Below are positions 11,926 through 21,490 of a DNA stretch of 58,396 nucleotides, one piece after another. This DNA is from Amanita rubescens (Eukaryota > Basidiomycota > Agaricomycetes > Agaricales > Amanitaceae). The stretch's first letter is position 1; the number at the start of each line of letters is the position of its first letter. The notes below the pieces were generated by a model. The model was given only the letters and a program-made list of their open reading frames with translations, ran no database searches and was not told the origin of the DNA. The stretch lies in NCBI GenBank assembly GCA_015039365.1, contig WION01000324.1, positions 1 through 58,396 of the forward strand. The letters run 5' to 3'. Made by a program: the position numbers and the translations under genes.

Positions 11926-13376
11926 TCACGTTACGTGTATAGCTTGTTCCACACACTCTCTCAATTTTGCATCCTGAACCATGTTCTCGAAATCCTCCCA
12001 ACACCTGACAGGAGAAGATCTTCCACCGTCGCCGAACTTCTTAAATAGTTCGTCGAAGAACCTCCCAGCACCACTCGTATGCAAGATCTCTGCAATAGCA
12101 GCATGTATCGCAATAAATTTGGCGCTAGGGAGGTCGATACCGGGTGCCTTGCTAGATTCCTCGAATTCTCCAAATTCCCTGCTGTGATCTTGGAATTGAA
12201 TGGTCCGGTTAATGTCATCTAAAGATAAACTGGAAGCATCATCGAGTGACTTTATAACATATTTGTCTGGGGTCTACCAGACTTCAGCGCCAGAAATGAT
12301 AATTTTTATTCGCAGTACCTCTGTAGACTTCAAATACCACCTGAATTTTTCCCAACCACGATGTAGGTGCGGAGCCACCAAAAACGCGTTTGAAGGGTCA
12401 TCAATCATTTCCTTTAGATTGCTTATGACTTCTTCCGACAGATGAGCATAATTACGAAGTATATCAAAAGTTGCAGGTGCAGATATATACTGTGGAATTG
12501 GGTGAGATCAGTACGAAAAAGAAATGCTCTCATATAAGACGCACGGATGAATAATCACGATCAGACCGAAATACGGCAACCGCTCTGCGTAGAATATAGC
12601 ATGTGTCCAACTCGTAACGCGGAATGCCAAGATTTCGCTGCGTGTAACGTGGATGCTCAGCCTCTATCCATCCTGTCACAATGCATTGGTACCCGTCTCG
12701 TTTCAATATCTGCAAGAGGTATCAGAGGATTATGAATATCCGATTAAATAAAAGAATTGACCTCGAGTCTGAGATTGTCTCTTCGGCCAGCGGCCGACGT
12801 CTTGTCTAGATACGTGGACGTACCGTCAATAGTAGGTGTTGCTACATCCGATGGAGTATCATTCGGTTGTCTAGAATGGCCACCGCACCTGACTATTTTA
12901 CGGCAGTGATTAGAGCTGATCGTGACGAAGATTGATTACTCACAAACAAAAAGGAAGTGGGTTATCCATGTCAGAGCGAGGCCACGAAGCTCCCGGAGTG
13001 TCTCTGGGCTATCCCATCGTTTCTCATGAACACATGCGCAAATTGATGTAGCGGCGTATCGTTTGCCGTTTTCCCCACCACAGTTTTCAGCTTGCGCAAG
13101 CATGGCCTCAAGTACCTTGTCTGCCTGAATCTTGACGCTCTCATATCCGATCACATTATCAAGGTTTGAGGCACCTAGTGCTCTTATGAGACGTTCAGCA
13201 TGCGAAACGAGCTGGGGCGTTGGGAGATTCTTGATATCGACTTCCGCGTAACGTCGTTTGAAATCATCTGCTAAGATGGTGATGGCCGACGCGCTGGATG
13301 TTGTAAATGACGATGATGACGAGGTTAACACGCTGTCAGTACTAGCGGTGGTGGGCGGCCCTAGTAATTGTAGCAT
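11926..13376 (-). CDS. HNH-nuclease-domain protein (HNH_2 type), copy B
   Basis: Five exons on the minus strand: 13376-12944, 12892-12762, 12709-12545, 12489-12319 and 12273-11926, all with GT-AG junctions and no frame break. Exon 1 carries a Ser/Thr-rich start and a helical segment (LADDFKRRYAEVDIKNL). Exon 3 opens the HNH region with LKRDGYQCIVTGW; exon 4 carries DPSNAFLVAPHLHRGWEKF; exon 5 ends with SAKFIAIHAAIAEILH and GAGRFFDELF. Agaricomycete relatives usually have a His in the CHIFRRAV-type motif; here it reads CYILRRAV, so the first catalytic-type His may be replaced by Tyr. The role of these expanded fungal HNH proteins is unknown. Copy A (pseudogene) lies just downstream and a relic is at 6.5 kb. 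Confidence 0.7.
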
Positions 13377-13640
13377 ATGATTGAAATGTCACGGCGGTTG
13401 TGACACACTTGTCGTTCTTCATGCGCGTTGCGCGTCCTTTCAACACTCTGTCCAAAGTCAGATTGCATAGATATCTCGGGAATGCATCATCCCAGACAAA
13501 ACTGCGGGACATCCCCAACCTCAACCTGGTCCGGGACTCTGCCTTTTCCCCGAATGCCCGCGGCTTTCTGTATCACACCCCTCCCAAACCCCCGGTCGTT
13601 GGTGGACTCCACTTCCGCTGCACAAGTAATCTGGACAAAT
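13377..13640. other. Intergenic, no feature recognised
   Basis: Between the HNH gene start and the left edge of homology with the P450 units. Open frames on both strands show no recognisable domain. Confidence 0.35.
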
Positions 13641-14547
13641 ATAATTGCTTCATGTCGTCAGGCAAGTGCTGGGTCATTGGATAAGGGTCTATTGGTATTT
13701 CCGTAGATTCCGTTCCCAAATAAATCTAATGGTGCAGTGAAGTTATCAAACCCCGTTCTCACGGACTCTCGGATACTCGGCCGGGAAGCGGCTAGGAGAG
13801 GCCATCGTCCTCCATCGTCTGATGAATTATCGATCATGCATCAATGGATCATATCGGGGAGACCACCCGATATATCCAAAGGGAGCGTGCTAACGAACTG
13901 TCTTGTGGGTTGTTCAATGTTGCAATAGAAATGAATGATGAGCGTTAGACGTCAGGTATGCATAACATCGTTGGATATCATGGTTATCTCAAGATTCTCA
14001 ACTGAGCACAGGCGCAGACGGAGTTGGTCTCGATGAATAATGACACGGACTGCCCAAGCCACAACACGCGCATGACGATATGTAAAGTCCGAAATCAATC
14101 CCATCTGGTTACCAAAATGTGCCTGAGGGTTAAATGCCACAACATCCTGTTTGTGATTAACGATTATGCACCCGAGCTTTACGATTGATTTCTATACAAA
14201 GCAAAATCAATTCCTGAAGTGGTTAGCGACATGTCTAAGGGCCAACCAGCATCTGATAACTTGTTCTTGTGAGCGACAAACGATTACGCGCGCCAACACA
14301 TGATGTTGTGTTGCGGGATAATCCAAAATCACGCATCCCTAAACTCGAGCATATTGGAATTTTCCTCTTGAGTTGGAGTACGGTCGCACGAAATTTCGCC
14401 TCTGCTTATGCTCCGCCGAACCGGCTCGTCGATTAGCTGGGCATGAAGCTATGCATTTAAGTTATCGCCTTTATTCTTCCGCTCTGCTTCCCTACTTCAT
14501 TTCAATTTCAAGCTTTCCAAGAAATCCGTGCCCAGAGCCGTCCCACG
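13640..14547 (+). repeat. Upstream flank of P450 unit, copy 1
   Basis: This stretch aligns by eye with the sequence upstream of P450 copies 2 (about 26330-27090) and 3 (about 30620-31468). Shared landmarks are GCTTCATG..CAGGCAAG, TATTTCCGTAGATTC, TCGTCTGATGAATTA and the GAATTTTCCTCTTGAGTTG-like promoter-proximal part. It therefore holds the duplicated promoter region. Unlike copies 2 and 3, no decayed P450 N-terminus precedes it. Confidence 0.6.
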
Positions 14548-16682
14548 ATGGATTTCGTCATCCCATCTTTTGCCATTGTTCTCGCTTCAACCCTAGCCTT
14601 CGTGTTCCTAAAGCAAAGGCGGCAGGAGCTCCCTTACCCGCCAGGGCCACCACCGAAACCACTCATTGGCAATGCCCTTGACATCCCTTCGAAAAAGCCG
14701 TGGATCACGTATCGAAACTTGTCCAAGGAATATAACAGTACGTTCGAATATTTTTCCGCGAACAAAGCTATGTAACGTCTCACTATTTGCTTTAGGTGAC
14801 ATGATCCATTTGACCGCGATGAACCAGCATATCGTCATCCTCAATAAGGTCAAGGATGCAGTAAACCTTTTTGAGAAGAGATCGGGTGTATACTCAAGTC
14901 GACCAGTAGTCCCAGTTGTCGAAATGTACGACTAGTTGGACTTGCAAAAGATGTGCGATGCTTACCTCTACCTAGATTGGGTGTGGGGCATATTACCCCA
15001 TTGCTTCCGTACGGCGATGAATGGCGAAAGCATAGGAAATTTTACCAAGAAAGCTTGCGAAAAGATCTTGTACCTTCTTACAATGAAATTCACACAGAAA
15101 AGGTGCACCTACTGCTCGGTCAACTTCTTCGCTCCCCGGGAAAACTAATGGAACATTCCAAATGGTATTTTACTTCATTTAATTTTTGCGCATGGTGGCC
15201 CTACCCCTATTGTTAGGTTGGCAGGATCAGTTACGATGGCTATGACATTTGGTTACGAATATCCCCCGGGAAAGGAGCATGATCACTTTGTCTCGCTTGC
15301 TGAAGAGACCATAAGCGGATTATCTTCCCTATTCCTACCCGGAAGCACCATTATCAATGTCTTGCCCTTCTTGAAATATATACCGCCTTGGGTGCCTGGC
15401 GCCACGACGCAGAAGTTCGCAGCTAGGATCAGGAGTGTGGCTCACTTGTATAGGAATGAACCTTTTAAATTTGTAGAGCGTCAAATGGTGAGCGTTCTAT
15501 TTATCGTTTTCATGTTCGTGGGTTAAAGAAAAGCACAGGCTGCCGGATCGTCGAAGCCGGAGTCCATCTTGGGAAGGGTATTACAGCGTCGTGTAAAGAA
15601 GGATGGGACGTATGAAGATGAGGAGATCCTTAAGGATGCAGTAATGACCACTTACCTAGGTATATCCGTCATATCTACGAATCCCTGCCCCCCTACTGAC
15701 CTTCAGCTCAGCCGGTGTTGAAACAGTAAGCGATGTGAACGAGATTCGGATATATTTTCCAACTTTACACTTGAATTCAGCTTCAGTCTTCGATGATGAC
15801 CTTTTTCATGACCATGGCGCTTTACCCGGCCGTACAGAAGCGAGCGCAAGAGGAAATCGACCGAGTCGTGGGAACAGAGCGACTTCCTAATTTCGAGGAT
15901 AGGGACTCTTTGCCTTACATAGAAGCCCTCCTCCGGGAAGTCTTCAGATGGTGGTGTGTGGTGCCACAAGGCATGCCACATACAACGACTGCGGATAACG
16001 TGTACAATGGATTCTATTTCCCCAAAGGCAAGTCCACGCCGTTCATGAAAAGACATTCACCTGTAACGGACTCTGCAGGCACGATGGTGATACCGAACGC
16101 CTGGTAAATATAACTGTTCTCTCGTTGCCCACCTTTTATGAACGATCATTTAAAGGGCTATGATGCGAGATGAAGAAATGTACCCGGATCCGGATTCATT
16201 CAAACCCGAACGATTCTTCAATGATGACGGCACCCTCAATGATGATACTGTGCCGTATGCCTTCGGTTTTGGGCGCAGGTATGTTGTGCTTGAACTATAA
16301 ACGTAAAGCACCAATGTATTCCTCCATATATAGAGTTTGTACTGGCCGACACTTGGCTGAGTCCGTCGTACGTCGTCTTATCGCTCCAAAATACCCAGAA
16401 AGATAAAATGATATTGGATAGCTATGGTTATTGGTTGCCTGTGTGCTATCCGCTTTTAACATCGCCAAGGCTCGAGACGAAAAAGGTGTTGAGATTGAAA
16501 TTGATCGGGATGGCTATACCGATTCAGTTATCAGGTAGGATCGAGATTGAGTAATTCGCATAACTGCTTCTTATCTTCTACCCAGCACGCCACTCCCGTT
16601 CGATTGTTCAGTTACCCCTCGATCTTCTCTGGCTGGGAATATCATCCACGATGCAATTCTTGCTTTGCAGCCAAACGCTTGA
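14548..16682 (+). CDS. Cytochrome P450 monooxygenase, copy 1
   Basis: Membrane-anchored haem-thiolate monooxygenase, resembling the O-methylsterigmatocystin-oxidoreductase-like P450s common in Agaricomycetes. Twelve exons give about 517 residues: 14548-14737, 14796-14925, 14976-15164, 15217-15487, 15539-15659, 15712-15725, 15781-16027, 16079-16103, 16156-16278, 16334-16367, 16422-16534 and 16586-16682. Visible are an N-terminal anchor (FAIVLASTLAFVFL), a proline hinge (YPPGPPPKPLIGN), PYGDEWRKHR (C-helix), AGVET (I-helix, on a 14-nt exon), EVFR (K-helix ExxR), FKPERF and the haem loop FGFGRRVCTGRH split by an intron. The C-terminus ends PFDCSVTPRS..LQPNA. The intron at 16028-16078 is GC-AG. 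The next exon could start at 15787 instead of 15781. The gene looks intact; the substrate is unknown. Confidence 0.85.
15712..15725 (+). other. 14-nt microexon, P450 copy 1
   Basis: Exon of 14 nt between introns of 52 and 55 nt. Joined to the preceding G it encodes A-G-V-E-T, the oxygen-activating I-helix motif. Equivalent exons are at 28257-28270 and 32636-32649. Confidence 0.75.
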
Positions 16683-17020
16683 CTTTAGGTTGTCCGGAGA
16701 TGTAATCATCATCCTCTCGTCCTGGCCATCTTATATTATTTCAATGTCGAAACGTTTGTTCCTTCTGTTGCCCAACCTACTGCAAAGGATGGTTTTTTTT
16801 ACTTGTCGTCCTTCGTCAAGCACCTATTAACACAAATAAGTGAGGGTCTTGACTCTTTTAGGATTCTCATTCCTTGGCTCGCGCGTATATACTCGACGCA
16901 TTCTTTGAAGACCGCCTAACGGGGATTAGGACTCTGCATGACCACGATTACAATTGCATGAAAATATCATTATTCTTTTGTCGCTCTTGTAAAGGGTCGT
17001 CGCCGGAGTTGTGAACCGTC
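16683..17020 (+). repeat. Downstream flank of P450 unit, copy 1
   Basis: Matches the 3' flanks of copies 2 (29228-29480) and 3 (33605-33890). Shared landmarks include GTTCCTTCTGTTG, AAGTGAGGGTCT, ACAATTG(C/T)AT and CTCTTGTAAAGGGT. Homology fades near 17020. Confidence 0.55.
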
Positions 17021-17136
17021 ACAGGTCTCCTAGGACGCCACCTCCATTTATGACTGGGAGTTTTTCAGAAAGAGTACCTCCATTGAAAACAGGATCATCA
17101 TCAGACGTGAAGTTGTTCCTTATATACAGGAGAACG

Positions 17137-17604
17137 TCACGGACGTTTATACTTCTCCATACAACCATACCTAAGATCCTCCTTCGAACCTTCTTTCCTT
17201 CCATACGGTTCATCACAACTATTCACCGTATCATACTCGGTGGTCAACATCCCTGCTCTGCTCCAAGATCCGCTTAACGGTCGCGTCGGGTCGCCGTCAT
17301 CCACGAAAGTGCTATCCATATCCGACAGCTTTTGATGTAATCTCGCCTCGGATATCTCTTCACCCTCGCCGGAATGCCCGCGTCCCACAGACGTTTGCGA
17401 GACAACCACCTCTGGTTCTCCGCCTGCCATTCCAGGGCACATGTCAGCCTCTCCCATAGAGTCCGATTCGCAAGCCACTTCTCGTGCAGCGTTTAAATTC
17501 TGACCGCGTGCGACGGTATCGCATATCCAAGTACGGTTATGAATATGACGTGAGTGTGTGAGTCGAATGCATGGCACAGAGGATACGAGTCTTACGCGGT
17601 GCAT
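17137..17604 (-). CDS. Hypothetical protein, doubtful
   Basis: A 155-codon open frame from an ATG at 17604 to 17137, downstream of the kinesin gene on the same strand. The middle part is acidic and hydrophilic (MGEADMCPGMAGGEPEV, SGEGEEISEARLHQKLSDMD, STFVDDGDP). The first 30 codons could instead be an intron, since a GTAAG donor follows the third codon and an AG lies near 17500. No domain is recognised, and chance openness cannot be excluded. Confidence 0.25.
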   Translation of the reverse strand: MHRVRLVSSVPCIRLTHSRHIHNRTWICDTVARGQNLNAAREVACESDSMGEADMCPGMAGGEPEVVVSQTSVGRGHSGEGEEISEARLHQKLSDMDSTFVDDGDPTRPLSGSWSRAGMLTTEYDTVNSCDEPYGRKEGSKEDLRYGCMEKYKRP

Positions 17605-17782
17605 AATCGAGTTGCAAGAAGTCGATAGCTATGACGTCACAGGTTAGGTATAATTATAGTGAGACAAATAATCCACAATCCACGACAGCGACAAATAACA
17701 ATCGACAGCAAATCAGCAAACAAAAAAAAAATCCAGCAAAAATACAATGTGAATGAATGCGCATATAAAACGTGTCGTTTCT

Positions 17783-20700
17783 TCATGGTACGATCGTGTT
17801 CTCCTTTCCTCCAAACACCTCCCGCGCTAGAGTCAGAACGCTCTTTCGAGGTGTTCGCAGGTCCTCGGCTGCCCCGAGGCGCTCGCAGTCAAAGCTGATG
17901 TCAAAAGACGTTTCTTCGGGCAGCTGCTCCATCGTAAGCTGTTGCTGCCCTTTCCAGTCCATCTTCATAGGAGACAAGTCAACCGACATCTCGATTTCGC
18001 TACCGCTGGTGTTTTCCTTGCCATCTAACGGGAACCTCTTCTTGCGGTCGGCAAAAGGACTTGTCTTTGCAGAAACGATTCCAAACTTGGTTGGCGTTCT
18101 AAGACTCCCGGAAGAGGATGGAGGCAGTGTCATGCCCAAGCCAAGCGAATCAAACTTGCTGACAAACGAGGCCAGCGCGCGTCGCTCATCTTCCAGCTTT
18201 TTGCGAACCTTCCTCTCCCGGTCTAGTTGCCGTACGAGTTCCTCAGCCCATCTCTCTTGCTCTTCCCGCTTATTGATTTCTTCTTCCAACTTGCCCGTCC
18301 ATTCGTTTTCAACATCTTCTTTGACTTTTATTAGCGGCTCGCCCAGGTTATCCTCGTATCCTCGAACGACTATCTCTAGTTCCCTAATTGTCTTGGCTTG
18401 CGCTGCGATCAAGTTGTCCTTTTCATGTTCTGGTGCTGTCGGGGGTAACACGGGCCGTGCCAATAGCGCAGCTTCAAGCGAAAGAATCTGAGTCTCCTGC
18501 GATTCAATTTGCGTCTTGGCTGCAAGGAGCTCTTGTTGAAGCTGATAAGGCGACATATCAAAATCAATTTTGACAGGACTGGCGGGGCGAGAATCGTCCC
18601 CCTTGCCGTCGTCCACGGACTGACTCGTTAAGATCAGTCTGGTAAGTTGTGTTATACGCGCGTTGAGATCTTTCATAGCCTTGGACTCATCGGCTTTCTG
18701 TTTTTCCGTTAGAAATAGATGCCAGGAGCATTCGTATGTTTACTAACCTCTTTTGTCGAAAGTCTTCTAGTACGGGCTGGCGCTTCTGCCTCCTTCTCGC
18801 GTTCCACCAGTCGCTGCTTGAGGTCCTCGATCTCCTTCTTGTACCGCTCAATGAGCGCATCCGTATCCACGACTTCCTTCTTCTGTGCGTTCAACTGGAA
18901 AATCGTGTTAGTAGTCATTCAAAAGTTCGCAAATTTGAACAAACCTTGACATTCTTGATCCTCCTGGCAAAGAGAAGTGTGCTGGTGCTCTCAGAAATAG
19001 CGCTTTGATCGGGATTGATCGTACATATAACACTAATACGTGCATTTCCCGACAGAGACGGCTGTATCATTCGGGTGAGCTTTGAGTTTCGATATGGTAC
19101 ATGGTCACTAGATGCGAAACAAGGTTAATAAATGTAAAGTATCTGAAGCTTATGTTGCAAACTTTTTTCTTTTTGATGCATTGTCAGCGAGCGTTCCAAT
19201 AACAGTCCCAAGCGTCAACAAGCTGGAGAGAATGAACATAAATGCTCCATAAACTTAATCTGGGCAGGAGACGGTGCACCTAGTGTTAATGTATCTGCCT
19301 TCCCTCGTCCGTTCCTTGTCAGATGTAGCCTTCTCGGACCCAGCCAAGTCAATCAAGCTCTGCAAGAAACGTCAAAAATCTTCGCAAATCGCTTAGGGCC
19401 AAGATCGCTCACCAGAACAGACGTTCTCACACTTTTTCCACCACGAGACTGTAGCCTTGGCGCGGTGAACCCAATTCCTGGTGTTTGTCTCCCGCTGAAA
19501 GCTGGTGTCCTGCGACCGCTAGTACTAGCGCTTAGGAGCGACGCCGAGATAGATTCTTCTTCCTCTTCTTCTTTCTGCCTTGCTGCAACGCTTTCGTCTT
19601 TCTCTCTGCTCTCTATGACCATTCTGAAAACACTGTGACTGCGACTACTTCGCTCGTTCCAATCGGTACAGGCAGTCCTTCTGTGGGCTTCACCCCTTCT
19701 CAAGACTTCCTTCACCCCTTTGAGACTGGTAACAACTTCCTCTCTCAACGGCGACAACGTAATATCATTTCCGATGCCACCTTGAATCTGTACCGGATTG
19801 GCAGCAGCCACTCCAGGTGGCGCTAGCAGGTCGTATATGGTCTCGTTGTAAATTTCGAGGTAGGAGCAGCGCAAGAGATACTCTCGGTCTGGTGTCCGCT
19901 TGATTGTTGCGAATACCTCCCTCATAGACCGGGGGATTATACCGGGCTCTTCACCAGCGCTATCTCCAGAAAGCGTGTACGTCTTTCCCGAACAAGTTTG
20001 TCCATATGCGAAGATCACGGCGTTGTATCCATCCATGGCAGCTTGCACATGGGCACGGGAGGTAGTAGTGTATATTGGCTTGTTGGCTGCGCCAGTGAGA
20101 ATGGCGTCATAAGTAAATGAGTTGCTGTTGGAGTGGGCGCTGGGAGAAGAAGGGAAGGAGTTGGCAGTTGAGGGATGTTTGGTAAAGGCCGTGTCTAACT
20201 TGACGGTATTTGAATCGCATATCCATGCTGAGGGATTTTCTGAAGGTCGGATTCTAGATTGCCGTAAGAACGCGAACTAGATGCACGAAGGGAAAAAGCG
20301 ACATACCGAATAGAGACCATTACCTTGTCTTGTTTTCCTTGGTCGATGAAGATGTCGTCCAGATCAATTTCGCCGGAGACGTCCGCTGGTTCAACTGTTT
20401 TGGAATCGACGAGGACATCCTCGGGATTCACGTTGGACACGTCCATTTCGCTCAAAGGGCCTGGCACCGGAGTCATGCTCCTACCCCAGACAGTGGAATT
20501 ATTTCCGCACACGCTCTCTGGTCGCCTTTGTTTGGCAGAACTGGGTGTTCCAGGAGTCCGGGGTCTGTTTACAGGCGTACCGGACCTGCTCTTCGAACCA
20601 TCATCCGATTTACCGGATGGCGAAGCAGGGACGGTGGGTAGGGGTGTTTTGGTACGGGGAAAACTGCGCGGTTTTGATTCGGCTGAGAGGGGAGCTTTGT

Positions 20701-20980
20701 ACTTTTTGCTCGAGCCTAGGAGGCTGGAGCCACCAGGTGTCGATGGGACAGCTGGTCCCGGCAGAATGCTTGAACGACCGTTTATGCTTAAACGACCACC
20801 TATGCTGGACCTGGCTGAACCCGTTCCGCTTGTGCTGGAAGAATGGGATTTTGAATGACCCATGGGCGCGGCAGGCGTACGCGAGCTGTACGACGTTGAG
20901 AGTGAGGTGGAGGATATGCTCCGCCTAGGTGTTGCCAATGGCCGGGCAATACGAGAAGGCGTTGCATTCTGAATTGCCAT
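17783..20980 (-). CDS. Kinesin-7 (CENP-E-like) motor protein
   Basis: Microtubule motor of about 900 residues with its start ATG at 20980. The N-terminal 220 residues are a Ser/Thr/Pro-rich, basic extension (repeated SRTP, GTPVNRPRTPGTP). The motor begins at VSIRIRPSENPSAW and continues through FAYGQTCSGKTYTLSG (P-loop), YLEIYNETIYDLL, NERSSRSHS (switch I), SLIDLAGSEKA (switch II), YRNSKLTRMIQPSLSGNA and STLLFARRIKNVK. An insert rich in Glu, then Ser/Arg/Gly, separates switch I from switch II. A coiled-coil tail follows (KKEVVDTDALIERYKKEI; last exon 18676-17783). The VDTDALIERYKKEI neck and motor motifs fit the CENP-E/kinesin-7 group. Intron junctions checked at the motor start, switch II and neck are in frame. 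A role in chromosome or cargo movement is inferred from the family. Confidence 0.85.
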
Positions 20981-21490
20981 CTTGATCGTTAAGTTAGGTT
21001 GTGAAACTGGAGATAAGACGAGTGAACGTGAAAGTCAGTCTCGATCGAGTTGTTCGGATGCCCGAAAAGGGAATTCAACCGTGGAAATCTTTCAAGGCGC
21101 GTTTTCGTCATGTGATCGCGTCACCGCCACAACGTGCATCAGGCGCGCCATGTGCATGACCCTGAACATTCTTCAGCTGGTCCACTACTCCACTGCACTT
21201 TTGGGGAAAGTCCACCATCATACCGCCAGTCGGCCATAAGAATTCTCCGAGCGACAAATGATGGCGCTATGAAAACTAGTTGGTAACAACGGAACTCGTA
21301 ATTCGGGCCCATGGGCGCCGCATGCTGTCGCAAATCAATAGTGGCCCTGATTGCTCCACGGGCGGCGCACGTTGTTGCAAAATCAATGGTGAAAAAAAAA
21401 ATTAAATCAAATATCTCGAGTGGCCCTGGATCCGGATGATGACATTGCTAAGATATCAACGTATACAAACTTCAATACAAGGTGAATGCG
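20981..21490. other. Intergenic between kinesin and F-box genes
   Basis: About 500 bp holding the kinesin promoter and the 3' end of the F-box gene. There is an A-rich run near 21390. No further gene is seen. Confidence 0.5.

Noticed and set aside
12936..13376. Exon 1 of the HNH gene as a complete 146-residue protein
   Set aside because: A GTGAGT donor precedes its stop and four downstream exons join in frame with the HNH region, so it is only the first exon.
16334..16406. Apparent premature stop in P450 copy 1 after the haem loop (GRHLAESVV then a few codons and TAA)
   Set aside because: A GTACGT donor follows ESV and a GGATAG acceptor precedes LWLLVACVLSAFNI, which restores the normal P450 C-terminus, so this is an intron and not a truncation.
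17772..18491. 239-codon Ser-rich plus-strand frame
   Set aside because: It is the antisense of the kinesin coiled-coil exon, whose coding sense is clear.
20325..20858. 177-codon plus-strand frame
   Set aside because: Antisense of the low-complexity N-terminal extension of the kinesin.
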